Source of the DNA: Faecalicatena fissicatena
Lineage (GTDB): Bacteria; Bacillota; Clostridia; Lachnospirales; Lachnospiraceae
Length of the DNA: 64,000 nucleotides
Assembly (NCBI GenBank): GCA_001028025.1
Contig: LDAQ01000001.1
Coordinates: 62,001-126,000, forward strand
Reading direction: 5' to 3'
Below are positions 26,734 through 36,123 of the stretch, piece by piece. The position numbers and the translations under genes were made by a program. The stretch's first letter is position 1; every line of letters begins with the position of its first letter. The notes below the pieces were generated by a model. The model was given only the letters and a program-made list of their open reading frames with translations. It searched no databases and had not been told where the DNA came from.

Positions 26734-27747
26734 ATGACATCAAGAGAGCTTGTATACAAAACACTGGAATTTAGAAACACAGACGGAAGGGTTCCGAGGC
26801 AGATGTGGCTGCTGCCCTGGGCAGAAACGAATTATGGACCGATGGTTGACAAGATTCATAAGGAATTCGAAGATGATATTGTTACGGCACCCTGTATTTT
26901 ACATACAAAGACGATTGCCAAAGGCGATCCGTATAAAATCGGTGAGTATACGGATGAATGGGGATGCCGGTTTAATAATATCCACGAAGGAATCATCGGG
27001 GAAGTCAAAGAGCCGCTGATTCAGGATGAGGACTGGGAGGATGCAGATAATGTACACATTCCGGTAGAGTGGCTCGATTTCGATGTGGATGCAGTCAATG
27101 AATTCTGCCGCAATACGGACAAATTTGTACTATCAGGATGCTGCCCCAGACCTTTTGAACAGCTGCAGTTCATCCGTACAACAGAGGAACTCTACATGGA
27201 TCTTATGGATCCACCGGCAAACATGAAGAACTTTATGCAGAAAATGCACTGCTTTTATTGCGAACTTGTTGAAAAGTGGGCAAAGACAGATATAGATGCA
27301 CTTTTCTTTATGGATGATTGGGGCAGTCAGAACAGCCTGCTGTTCAATCCAAAGCTGTGGGATGAAATCTTCCGTCCAATGTACAGAGACTATATCTCAA
27401 TAGCCAAAAAATATGGAAAGAAAACTTTTATGCACTCGGATGGAAATACCCGGGATATCTACCCTAAAATGATAGAATTAGGGCTGGATGCATTTAACTC
27501 GCAGATTTTCTGCATTGGGATTGATGAACTGGAAAAATACAAAGGGAAGATTACTTTCTGGGGAGAGATAGACAGACAGCATCTTCTGCCGGACGGAAGC
27601 ACAGAGGATATAGCAAATGCGGTGAAGATGGTATACGGCAGACTGTGGGCGGACGGCGGCTGTATCGCACAGTGTGAGTTCGGACCGGGGGCCAAGCCGG
27701 AGAATGCATATACAGTATTCAAAACATGGAGTGATGTGAAAAAATAG
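26734..27747 (+). CDS. Uroporphyrinogen decarboxylase (UROD/MtaA superfamily) protein
   Basis: A 337-residue TIM-barrel protein of the UROD superfamily, which contains true decarboxylases and the MtaA/MtbA/CmuA-type methyltransferases that move methyl groups from corrinoid proteins. The segment FMHSDGNTRDIYPKMIELG sits where methyltransferases have the zinc-binding His-X-Cys; here it reads HSD, so the second zinc ligand is missing. The end, GGCIAQCEFGPGAKPENAYTVF, is typical of the family. No haem genes or corrinoid protein are near. It stands alone between repeat copy D and a terminator, so its substrate is unknown. Confidence 0.8.
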   Translation: MTSRELVYKTLEFRNTDGRVPRQMWLLPWAETNYGPMVDKIHKEFEDDIVTAPCILHTKTIAKGDPYKIGEYTDEWGCRFNNIHEGIIGEVKEPLIQDEDWEDADNVHIPVEWLDFDVDAVNEFCRNTDKFVLSGCCPRPFEQLQFIRTTEELYMDLMDPPANMKNFMQKMHCFYCELVEKWAKTDIDALFFMDDWGSQNSLLFNPKLWDEIFRPMYRDYISIAKKYGKKTFMHSDGNTRDIYPKMIELGLDAFNSQIFCIGIDELEKYKGKITFWGEIDRQHLLPDGSTEDIANAVKMVYGRLWADGGCIAQCEFGPGAKPENAYTVFKTWSDVKK

Positions 27748-27815
27748 GAGGGCTTTGGAGCAATTACCTCATTTAAAGAAATAGAGCGATATAATTTTCT
27801 TATGTGACGATAAGG

Positions 27816-27848
27816 CGTCTGGTACAGTTTAGTATCAGACGTTTTTTT
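27816..27848 (+). terminator. Terminator of the UROD-family gene
   Basis: CGTCTGGTAC pairs with GTATCAGACG (one G-T pair) over a 6-base loop, followed by seven T. Confidence 0.9.
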
Positions 27849-27888
27849 CATAGGAAAATGTGTCCTATAAATTAAAAAGCCCTCCCGG

Positions 27889-28018
27889 CGTGATGCACAC
27901 TGCGGCGTAAGAGGCAGATGTCGTGATGCGACCGCCGCAGGGCGGCATCGCGGCGCCTCCAAGGTGTGCAAGCCCCTCATAAGTGAGAGGATGGGGAGTT
28001 GAGGTGGGCTGGCCCACT
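27889..28018. other. GC-rich structured element of unknown nature
   Basis: This stretch is much richer in G and C than its surroundings. Nested pairings are visible: TGCACAC (27894-27900) with GTGTGCA (27964-27970), GAGGC (27911-27915) with GCCTC (27955-27959), and GATGC..CCGCC with GGCGG..GCATC (27925-27949). A second part ends in GTGGGC-TG-GCCCAC (28004-28017) followed by TTTGTT. It may be a folded RNA or the end of a mobile element; no gene is seen in it. Confidence 0.5.
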
Positions 28019-28068
28019 TTGTTATAGTTTATCAGTAATAAAATTGGCTGGCTGGGGAAAAAGAAAAA

Positions 28069-28079
28069 AATGGTATAAT
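28069..28079 (+). promoter_or_regulatory. Possible extended -10 promoter for the plant-glycoside genes
   Basis: TGGTATAAT fits an extended -10 element; no good -35 box lies at the right distance. It is the best promoter-like site before the gene starting at 28238. Confidence 0.4.
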
Positions 28080-28237
28080 GCAATCCTGAAGGCTGGAGAG
28101 TGTAAACTTTATGAGAAAAAATAAATACATGAATCAAATATACAAAAAACGCGTGATAAATGTAAGAAATATAATAATACATTTACTAAAATGAATAGAG
28201 AAGCAATCAAACAGATTCGAGGATATAAGGAGAGTAC

Positions 28238-29380
28238 ATGAAAGAGACAGTTGAAAAAGACATATCTGAAATAGAGCGGGAAGCATTTATACATAAACTG
28301 GTTAAAACAGCAGAACAGTTCCGTATGCCGGAGCTTACTGAAAAAACGGAACCTGGGTTATGGTACAGGGTCTCGGTTCCTGGATATGTCTGTGGAAATG
28401 GAGAACCATACCATGGCAGTATACGGATTGGAACGGAGAATCATGTACTGATTGTATTCTGTGGGGGAGGCGCCTCTTGGAATCACTATACAGCAGCAAG
28501 GCCCATCAGCATTCACAATACTGGTGACGAGGCATTTTACTTTGATGATGTGGAACCGCTGTCAGATATGATCGCACGGGGCGGAATTAACAGTCAGGAA
28601 GAATGGAATCCATTTAGAGACTGGAGTGTCATCGTGGTAAATTACAGTTCTGGAGATTTCCATATTGGAAATGCAGAATTTCATTACAAGTCACTGGATG
28701 GGGAAGACAGAATCCTTTACCATAACGGCTTCCAGAATTATCGTATCGTACTGGAGACAGCAAAAAAATATGTAGGGAATCCAGACAAACTTCTCATTGC
28801 GGGTATGAGCGCAGGCGGTTTCGGGGCATCTGCACTTGCTGATGATGTTATACAGGCATTTCCAGAGTGCAAAGATATTACATGCTGCATTGACAGCGCA
28901 CTTTTCCGATATGACTGGAAACAGATTATTTCTGAAACATGGAATGCACCGAAGGAAATCAGCTGCCGTATTCAGAGCGACAATGTAACACTGGACTGGC
29001 TGTCAGCATTATACCAAAAATACGGAGAAAATATGAAGTATCTGTATATGAATTCTATCAGAGATGGTGAGCTGGCCAAATACCAACAGTTTTTGGATGG
29101 GGATACAATGACATACATAAAAGAAGGTGGTGAAAAATTCAGAAAGAATCTGGAAGAAATGTGCAAAAACCTGCAGCAGGTTATTCCTGATATAGGAATT
29201 TACATTTACAGCCATCCTTATCCCAGACTGGATCCGTCATTGGAGCTGACACAGCATACACTGCTTCTGGAAAACACTATAAGAGAAAGCGAAGGGGAAC
29301 AAAAGAGTGTTCTGGACTGGCTGCATAGTGCTGTGTTTGGTAATGTGGAGCGTATCGGTCTTGAGCTGCTGGATAATTAG
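28238..29380 (+). CDS. Pectin acetylesterase-like (PAE/Notum-type) serine hydrolase
   Basis: A 380-residue alpha/beta hydrolase resembling the pectin acetylesterase family. The nucleophile is expected at Ser191 in AGMSAGGFGA, and an oxyanion segment is seen in IVFCGGGASWN. The family removes acetyl or other acyl groups from carbohydrates. No signal peptide is present, unlike plant and many bacterial secreted members, so it should act on an imported glycoside. It is followed after 13 bases by a GH78 rhamnosidase gene, which suggests removal of acyl groups before rhamnose is cleaved. The specific acyl group is not known. Confidence 0.75.
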   Translation: MKETVEKDISEIEREAFIHKLVKTAEQFRMPELTEKTEPGLWYRVSVPGYVCGNGEPYHGSIRIGTENHVLIVFCGGGASWNHYTAARPISIHNTGDEAFYFDDVEPLSDMIARGGINSQEEWNPFRDWSVIVVNYSSGDFHIGNAEFHYKSLDGEDRILYHNGFQNYRIVLETAKKYVGNPDKLLIAGMSAGGFGASALADDVIQAFPECKDITCCIDSALFRYDWKQIISETWNAPKEISCRIQSDNVTLDWLSALYQKYGENMKYLYMNSIRDGELAKYQQFLDGDTMTYIKEGGEKFRKNLEEMCKNLQQVIPDIGIYIYSHPYPRLDPSLELTQHTLLLENTIRESEGEQKSVLDWLHSAVFGNVERIGLELLDN

Positions 29381-29393
29381 AGAGGAAACATAA

Positions 29394-32129
29394 ATGCTTC
29401 AAATTTATGATTTAAAAACCGAGTATCTTCATGAACCTATGGGAATTGACGCGGCCAGCCCCCGTTTTTCATGGAAAATAAAAAGCGATATAAAAAATGT
29501 CATGCAGAAAAGTTACAGGATTCTGGCGAGCTCTGGGAATGATGTTATATGGGACAGCGGAGAAGTTAACAGCAATGCAAGCCAGAGGGTTTATTATGAA
29601 GGAAATACACTGGAAAGCAGGCAGAAGATTAGCTGGAAGGTGTCTGTTACAGTTACGGATGGCCAGGGATACGAAGAACAAACGAAAAGTGAAACAGCAC
29701 ATTTTGAGATGGGGCTTCTGAGAAGATCCGACTGGAAAGCCAAATGGATAGAGCCTGAAAATGAGGTTGACCGTGATACAAGAAAACCTTCCCCGTATCT
29801 ACGAAAAGAATTTTATGCAGGAAAAGGTCTGGTTTCCGCCCGGATTTATCAGACTGCGCATGGTTTATATGAATTCTGGATTAATGGGGTGCAGGGAACG
29901 AAAGACCTTTTTAAACCGGGATTGACCAGTTATTATCATCGGATTCAGTATCAGACTTACGATATTTTGAATTTGCTTCAGGAAGGGATGAACTGTTGGT
30001 CTGTTATGCTGGGAGATGGCTGGTGGCGGGGTGTGACAGGTGGTTCTGTCAAAAATAATTTTGGTTATAAACTGCATTACTTTGGACAAATAGAGCTTAC
30101 TTATTCAGATGGTACTGTTGAAATTATTGGAACAGACGAATCGTTTTGCACCAGTCTGGGAGGCCTGAGAGCTTCAGACATGCTGATGGGAGATGTTTAT
30201 GATGCGGTACTGGAACCGAATGGGTGGAACAGGATCGATTTTGATGATTCTGCGTGGCATCAGGTTCATTTGACAGAAGAGCATACAGATGCAGAGCTGA
30301 TTGCATCCCGAAGCGTGCCTGTCAGAGAAAAGGAAACTTTTGAGGCAGAGGTACTGACTGATATGGCAGGGAACCTGGTGTTGGATTTTGGACAGAATAT
30401 CGCGGGATATGTAAAAATGAAACTGCGTGGCTGCAAAGCAGGGCAGACCGTAAGGCTGGTACATGGAGAAGAGATGAAGGATGGCTGTTTTTCCCTGGAC
30501 AACATCAATCACTGCTCTATTCCGATTAAAAAGTTTCAGGAAGTCAAATACATTTGTAATGGAGAAACAGAAGAATCATATTGTCCTAAATTTGCAATTT
30601 TCGGTTTTCGCTATGTACTGTTGGCTGGTTACCATGGCAATATCCTGCCGGGAGACTTTACTGCCATTGCAGTGTATTCAGATTTGGAGGAAACTGGGGA
30701 TTTTACTTGTTCCAATATACTGATTAACAAGTTAGTGAAGAACAGCCGGTGGAGTCAGAAAGGCAATTTTATGGAAGTGGCTGTGGACTGTCCGACCCGA
30801 GAACGAAATGCATGGACGGGAGATGCACAGATTTATGCGCAGACATCTTCCTATTTTATGAATGTCTATCCATTCTTCGAAAAGTGGATGCAGGATCAGG
30901 CAATTGAGCAGTATGCCAGTGGGAAAGTAGGGATCACGTTCCCATCGACCAGCAGTGTCCATAATCCGCTGGAACTTGTATATATGAAGAGACAGAATCC
31001 GATGGCGGCGCTTGCCGGACCTGAAGGAAATGGGAACATCGGTGAGGACTGTGCAGGGTGGGGGGATTCCGCTGCCTGGATTCCATATATTATGTATCTG
31101 TGCTATGGAGACAGCCAGATTCTTAAAAATCAATATGAGACGGCCAGGAAATGGATAGACTACATGCTGTGCTGTGCGAAAGAGCATAACCCATTATATG
31201 AAAGACAGCCACAGTACCATCACAGTACGGATGGAGTACTGGATGCAGATTATATCTATGACACAAGGATGCATTACGGAGAATGGATGGAACCGATTCC
31301 CAAAAAAGAAACTGGAGAAAATCTGGCAGAGGCATTTGCGCGTATGATGAAAGAAGGGAAACCAAAGGTTGCCACGGCATACATGTGCCGTTCTGCAGAT
31401 AATGTTGCCTGTATGGCAAAGGTGCTTGGAAAGGAAGATGAATTTAGGTATTATACACGTATTGCGGGACTGATCCGGACTACTTATGGAAAATATCTGA
31501 TCGGTGAGGATGGTATCATTGAACAGGGGCATCAGGCTGCATATGTCAGAGCGCTTGCAATGGGCTTATGCCCGGAGGATAAAAAGCAGAAGGTAGTTGA
31601 GCAGCTGGTCAGAGAGATAAAAGAGAATGGTTTTAAACTAAATACTGGTTTTTTGTCTACACCGTTTTTGCTCCCGGTACTTGTGGAATGTGGACATAAA
31701 GAATTAGCGTTTCGGCTTTTGGAACAGACGGATAATCCGGGCTGGCTGCATCCGGTAACGCTGGGAAGTACGACGATTCTTGAAACATGGGATGGTATGG
31801 ATACACACAAGGGATCCTTTAACCATTACAGTTATGGTGCGGTCTGTGAATTCCTGTTCGGATGGGTAGCGGGAATCCGTGCAAGTTTGGAACATCCGGG
31901 GTATCAGGAATTTATCTTGAAGCCGACTATGGGCGGAACCCTTACCTGCGTTCAGGCTGAATATGAAAGCATATATGGAGTTATCCGTTCAGAATGGGAG
32001 CGGTCAGCACATGGGTGGAATTACCACTGTGAGATTCCTGTAAATACAAGAGCGGTGGTGATACTCCCGGATGGAACGTGCAGGAAACTTGGCAGTGGGA
32101 AATATGATTTTGCAAACCGATTTGATTAG
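29394..32129 (+). CDS. GH78 family alpha-L-rhamnosidase (first of two)
   Basis: A 911-residue GH78 enzyme with the usual order: N-terminal beta domain (LYEFWINGVQG), carbohydrate-binding-like domain (LVLDFGQNIAGYVKMKLRG), six-hairpin catalytic domain and C-terminal beta domain. The catalytic motif is VDCPTRERNAWTGDAQ, with the Asp and Glu that act in the inverting mechanism, and the later Glu is expected near GSTTILETWDG. It removes terminal alpha-L-rhamnose from plant glycosides. No signal peptide, so it is intracellular. It sits between the PAE-like gene and a GH3 gene, all on the same strand. Confidence 0.95.
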   Translation: MLQIYDLKTEYLHEPMGIDAASPRFSWKIKSDIKNVMQKSYRILASSGNDVIWDSGEVNSNASQRVYYEGNTLESRQKISWKVSVTVTDGQGYEEQTKSETAHFEMGLLRRSDWKAKWIEPENEVDRDTRKPSPYLRKEFYAGKGLVSARIYQTAHGLYEFWINGVQGTKDLFKPGLTSYYHRIQYQTYDILNLLQEGMNCWSVMLGDGWWRGVTGGSVKNNFGYKLHYFGQIELTYSDGTVEIIGTDESFCTSLGGLRASDMLMGDVYDAVLEPNGWNRIDFDDSAWHQVHLTEEHTDAELIASRSVPVREKETFEAEVLTDMAGNLVLDFGQNIAGYVKMKLRGCKAGQTVRLVHGEEMKDGCFSLDNINHCSIPIKKFQEVKYICNGETEESYCPKFAIFGFRYVLLAGYHGNILPGDFTAIAVYSDLEETGDFTCSNILINKLVKNSRWSQKGNFMEVAVDCPTRERNAWTGDAQIYAQTSSYFMNVYPFFEKWMQDQAIEQYASGKVGITFPSTSSVHNPLELVYMKRQNPMAALAGPEGNGNIGEDCAGWGDSAAWIPYIMYLCYGDSQILKNQYETARKWIDYMLCCAKEHNPLYERQPQYHHSTDGVLDADYIYDTRMHYGEWMEPIPKKETGENLAEAFARMMKEGKPKVATAYMCRSADNVACMAKVLGKEDEFRYYTRIAGLIRTTYGKYLIGEDGIIEQGHQAAYVRALAMGLCPEDKKQKVVEQLVREIKENGFKLNTGFLSTPFLLPVLVECGHKELAFRLLEQTDNPGWLHPVTLGSTTILETWDGMDTHKGSFNHYSYGAVCEFLFGWVAGIRASLEHPGYQEFILKPTMGGTLTCVQAEYESIYGVIRSEWERSAHGWNYHCEIPVNTRAVVILPDGTCRKLGSGKYDFANRFD

Positions 32130-32265
32130 ATTGCATCGAATTCTGCAGAAGGAAAGCAGGCAGCTCCGGGGGGAAGTAGATTTCTTAAAACAGAATAGTG
32201 GTTGGATTACTTTAATTTGATAAAAGGGGTATACTTGGCGGCTGGCAGATATGGAGGTCAAAGTT

Positions 32266-34518
32266 GTGATTAAAAAATATGAAGATGAAATTCAGGCATT
32301 GCTGGAACAGATGACGCTGTCAGAAAAAACAGGGCAGCTGCGGCAGTGCGGCCCCTCCATTGCAGGGGCATTTGCCATGGATTTTGAAGAACTCGTCAAT
32401 ATGGTGTTTGACGGGCGCATCAGCAAGGAAAAGTTTCAGGAGATGACTGGTTCGGCTAATATTGATTTTCATGAGGAGGATCTGCGCGCAGGAAAGATTG
32501 GTTCATACAATGGAATTAATGATGCTAAGACAGCAAACTATTTGCAGAAAATTGCAGTGGAAGAAACAAGACTGGGTATTCCATTGTTGTTTGGATATGA
32601 TGTCGTCCATGGATATCGGACAATATTTCCGATTCCGTTGGCAGAAAGTTGTGCTTGGGAGCCGGCGCTTTGGGAAAAGACGGCCCGCGCAGCTGCAAAA
32701 GAAGCAACGGCAGGTGGGAATCATATCACCTTTGCACCCGTTGTGGATGTGGCAAAGGATGCCCGATGGGGACGTATCAGTGAGGGAGCAGGAGAGGATG
32801 CATACCTGACCTCAGCATTCGGGCAGGCGAAGGTAAAAGGATTTCAGGGGGAATCCCTGTCTGATGAAGATTCAATGGCTGCATGTATTAAACATTTTGC
32901 GGCATATGGTGCGGCTGAAGCGGGGAGAGATTATAACAGAGTGGATATGTCCATGCAGCGGCTTTTTGAGGAATATCTTCCACCTTTTCGTGCATGTATT
33001 GAAGCCGGTGCGCGTGCGGTCATGCCGGCATTTAATGATATCAATGGGGTTCCATGTACGGCCAGCCAATGGCTCATGAAGGAACTGCTCCGGAAGCAGT
33101 GGGGATTTGACGGGATGACCATCAGCGATGCCAATGCGATCGCTGAATGTGTGGAGCATGGAATCGCTTCGGATCGAATGGATGCGGCATGGCAGGCAAT
33201 TTGTGCAGGGGTAGATATGGATATGGCCTCAGACTGCTACAGTCAATGTCTGGAGGACCTGATTGAGAGTGGCAAACTTGACTCTGCCATTCTGGATGAG
33301 GCAGTTGCAAATATATTAAGGATAAAATTTGAATTGGGATTATTTGAACAACCCTGTCAGACCACAGACGAGAAGGAAGCGCAGGAAATGCTAAATCCTC
33401 AATCCCGTGCATTGGCAAGAGAATGCGCTGCAAAATCCATGGTATTGCTTAAAAATGATGGTATACTGCCCCTTAAGCCAGATGTAAAACTTGGAATTGT
33501 GGGTGCGCTTGCAGATAATCGCAGTGAGATGATGGGAGCATGGGCGATCAGGGGAGATGGCAATGACTGTATTAGTATTGTAGATGCATGCAGGGCGCAG
33601 AATAAAACTTTTATTTACAGTACAGGAATTAAGAAAGATCCCCCTGATTGGAAGGAATCAGGCACAGCGGAGGTCTTCTGCGATTGTGTGGATGAAACGG
33701 AAGTCCTGAGGATTGCAGATGAGTGCGATGTAATTTTAGCCGTGGTCGGAGAATATAAGAACCAGAGCGGGGAGGCGGCAAGCCGTGCAGATATCAGTTT
33801 GTCTGATACACATATGAAGCTTCTGCATGTTCTGAAAGGTACTGGAAAGCCGGTAGTGGCGGTCCTGTTTAATGGGCGCCCTCTGGCAATTCCGTGGCTG
33901 AAAGAAAATCTGTCAGGTATTCTGGAAGCATGGCATCCCGGAGTAGAGGCAGGCAATGCAGTCCTGGATATTCTGTATGGGTGTGTGAATCCTTCGGGTA
34001 AACTGACAACGACATTTCCTTATACATCGGGGCAGTGTCCCGTTTACTATTCGCATATTAATACAGGCCGGCCGGGCGGAAAAGCAAAATTCACATCTAA
34101 ATATCTTGATACACCCGTGGAGCCGGCCTATCCGTTTGGCTATGGGCTTAGCTATACATCTTACACCTATACTAAGTTAATGGTGGAGCAGAAACCGCAG
34201 GGGATTTGTGCGTCGGTTATGGTGAAAAACAACGGCAGCCGCGATGGGGACGAAATCGTACAGTGCTATTTTAGGGATTTGACAGCAAAACGTGTGCGTC
34301 CGGTAAAGCAGCTGGCGGCGTTTAAAAAAGTGTCTATAAAAGCAGGCGGGGAGAAGAACGTAGTTTTTGAGATACCATATCAATCCATGGGGTACTATGA
34401 CTGGAGAATGAAGTTTGTGATTGAGTCAGGAAAATACGAGATATTTATTGGTGGGAATTCAGAAGAATGCCTGACAAAAGAAGTGGAACTTAAGGATGGT
34501 TTTACGGCCTTTTTATGA
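32266..34518 (+). CDS. GH3 family beta-glycosidase (BglX-like)
   Basis: A GH3 enzyme of about 750 residues: barrel domain (GIPLLFGYDVVHGYRTIFP), alpha/beta sandwich (MVLLKNDGILPLKP) and a fibronectin-type III end (DEIVQCYFRDLTAKRVRPVKQL). The nucleophile is Asp288 in MTISDANAIAE. It removes terminal beta-linked glucose, xylose or similar from the non-reducing end. A frame opens with ATG at 32251, but GGAGG lies inside that stretch, 8 bases before the GTG at 32266, so a GTG start is more likely. No signal peptide. Together with GH78 it would deglycosylate rhamnosyl-glucosides. Confidence 0.93.
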   Translation: MIKKYEDEIQALLEQMTLSEKTGQLRQCGPSIAGAFAMDFEELVNMVFDGRISKEKFQEMTGSANIDFHEEDLRAGKIGSYNGINDAKTANYLQKIAVEETRLGIPLLFGYDVVHGYRTIFPIPLAESCAWEPALWEKTARAAAKEATAGGNHITFAPVVDVAKDARWGRISEGAGEDAYLTSAFGQAKVKGFQGESLSDEDSMAACIKHFAAYGAAEAGRDYNRVDMSMQRLFEEYLPPFRACIEAGARAVMPAFNDINGVPCTASQWLMKELLRKQWGFDGMTISDANAIAECVEHGIASDRMDAAWQAICAGVDMDMASDCYSQCLEDLIESGKLDSAILDEAVANILRIKFELGLFEQPCQTTDEKEAQEMLNPQSRALARECAAKSMVLLKNDGILPLKPDVKLGIVGALADNRSEMMGAWAIRGDGNDCISIVDACRAQNKTFIYSTGIKKDPPDWKESGTAEVFCDCVDETEVLRIADECDVILAVVGEYKNQSGEAASRADISLSDTHMKLLHVLKGTGKPVVAVLFNGRPLAIPWLKENLSGILEAWHPGVEAGNAVLDILYGCVNPSGKLTTTFPYTSGQCPVYYSHINTGRPGGKAKFTSKYLDTPVEPAYPFGYGLSYTSYTYTKLMVEQKPQGICASVMVKNNGSRDGDEIVQCYFRDLTAKRVRPVKQLAAFKKVSIKAGGEKNVVFEIPYQSMGYYDWRMKFVIESGKYEIFIGGNSEECLTKEVELKDGFTAFL

Positions 34519-34596
34519 TAAATAGCCGTTAGTAAAAAGAGTCGGAAGAATGTGGAGACTTAATGAGCAGAAGTCACGGAAAGAGAGGATATAAAA

Positions 34597-36054
34597 ATGA
34601 GGAAAGTAAAAGATATGCGTCCGGATGCAAAAGTACCAGCGAGTGAAATTACCGGCTTTGCCCTTGGAGGGATGGGCAGTAATTTTATAATTATGTTAGT
34701 TTCCAGCTTCCTGCTGGTTTATTACACCAATGTGGTCGGTGTGAGCGCTGCTGCAGTGGCCACAGTAATGGGTGTGACAAAAATTTTTGACGGTCTTTCA
34801 GATCTGGCGGCAGGATATATTGTAGACCATACCCACAGTAAGTGGGGAAAATGCAGGCCATGGCAGATTCGGATGATATTGCCGACCATTATTTGTACGT
34901 TCCTTATGTTCTGGGTACCCTCAGGAATCTCGAGTGGTCTGAAAATTGCCTATATTTTTGTAACATACAACCTTGTTAATACAATATGTATGACTATGAT
35001 AGGAGTATCTCATGCTGCACTGAACGGTTCCATGAGCATGGATCAGAAATCAAGGGGGCTGAACGGCGGTATCCTGATGGTTTTGGGAATTATTGGAGGA
35101 ATAATCCTGAATTCTACTGTTCTGCAGATTACATCAGCAGTAGGCGGCGGTAATCCTTATACCCAAAGGGGATGGACCGCCATGATATTAATATATATTG
35201 CAGTTTACGCGGTATTGGCATCATTTGGATTCTTCTTTACCACAGAGCGTGTTACGGAGTCACAAAGAGAAAAAGCGAAGGCGGAAGTAAATGAAGGCGA
35301 TGGAAAGAGGAAAAGTGAAAGTGATGTCAAGATACTGGAAGCACTGAAGATTTTGATTCATGATAAATACTGGGTGATTTTTGTCATAACAATGATTTTT
35401 GTATTATACATGCAGACAAGCCTTGGTATGAGTAATGTATACTATGCACAGTACGTTCTGGGGGATGTGTTTTATTATACACCATTAGGTAATTTCAATA
35501 GTATTGGTGCTCTGTTGGCTGCATTTATTACACTGTTCCTTATGGTAAAGATGAAAAAAAGAACAATCTGCATAAGCGGTCTGGTTTTTGTAGCGGTTGG
35601 TGCTTTCATGCCTGCGGTTTCCGTAAATATGACATGGCTGTATGCGTCCTCTATATTTAAGGGAATTGGAACAGGTGTCTGTGCCTGCGTACTTCCAGGG
35701 ATGCTGCAGGACAGTATTACATATGGACAATGGAAGTCGGGGAAGGATGTGCTCGGCATGGGAAATGCAGCGTATTCGTTCTGCAATAAGCTGGGGGCAA
35801 GTATTGGTACGATTCTTTTAGGTTTCCTTCTGGAAGCGGGCGGATTTGACGGTTCCCTTGCTGTACAGCCGGCCGGGGCGATTAGCGCAATTAAAGCTTT
35901 ATATATATGGATACCTGGAATTGCGGTGATATTATCAATTGCAGCAATGAGTTTTTATGATTTAGATAAAAAGTATGACAAAGTTGCAGCAGAACTAAAA
36001 GAACGAATGGGGCTGACAGAGAAGCCGGAAAAGACGGAAAAGAGCGAAAATTAG
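34597..36054 (+). CDS. GPH/MelB-type sugar transporter (MFS)
   Basis: A 485-residue protein with 12 hydrophobic segments resembling the glycoside-pentoside-hexuronide cation symporters. The segment FDGLSDLAAGYIVDHTHSKWGKCRPW carries the Asp and Gly/Arg pattern of the family's helix 2 and loop 2-3. It likely imports the glycoside that the neighbouring intracellular enzymes break down, coupled to sodium or protons. The C-terminal tail is charged (EKTEKSEN). It is the last gene before a bidirectional terminator. Confidence 0.9.
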   Translation: MRKVKDMRPDAKVPASEITGFALGGMGSNFIIMLVSSFLLVYYTNVVGVSAAAVATVMGVTKIFDGLSDLAAGYIVDHTHSKWGKCRPWQIRMILPTIICTFLMFWVPSGISSGLKIAYIFVTYNLVNTICMTMIGVSHAALNGSMSMDQKSRGLNGGILMVLGIIGGIILNSTVLQITSAVGGGNPYTQRGWTAMILIYIAVYAVLASFGFFFTTERVTESQREKAKAEVNEGDGKRKSESDVKILEALKILIHDKYWVIFVITMIFVLYMQTSLGMSNVYYAQYVLGDVFYYTPLGNFNSIGALLAAFITLFLMVKMKKRTICISGLVFVAVGAFMPAVSVNMTWLYASSIFKGIGTGVCACVLPGMLQDSITYGQWKSGKDVLGMGNAAYSFCNKLGASIGTILLGFLLEAGGFDGSLAVQPAGAISAIKALYIWIPGIAVILSIAAMSFYDLDKKYDKVAAELKERMGLTEKPEKTEKSEN

Positions 36055-36070
36055 ATTATCAGAGCAGAAG

Positions 36071-36101
36071 ATCCGGATGAAAGAATGACTTTCATCCGGA
36101 T
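36071..36101. terminator. Bidirectional terminator
   Basis: ATCCGGATGAAAG pairs perfectly with CTTTCATCCGGAT over a 5-base loop, followed by TATTTAT on the plus strand. It separates the transporter gene from the convergent AraC gene. Confidence 0.8.
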
Positions 36102-36123
36102 TATTTATCATGACGAAGAGCAG

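Noticed and set aside
27865..28182. 105-codon minus-strand frame through the GC-rich element
   Set aside because: Its composition follows the hairpins of the element; no start signal. Treated as structured DNA or RNA.
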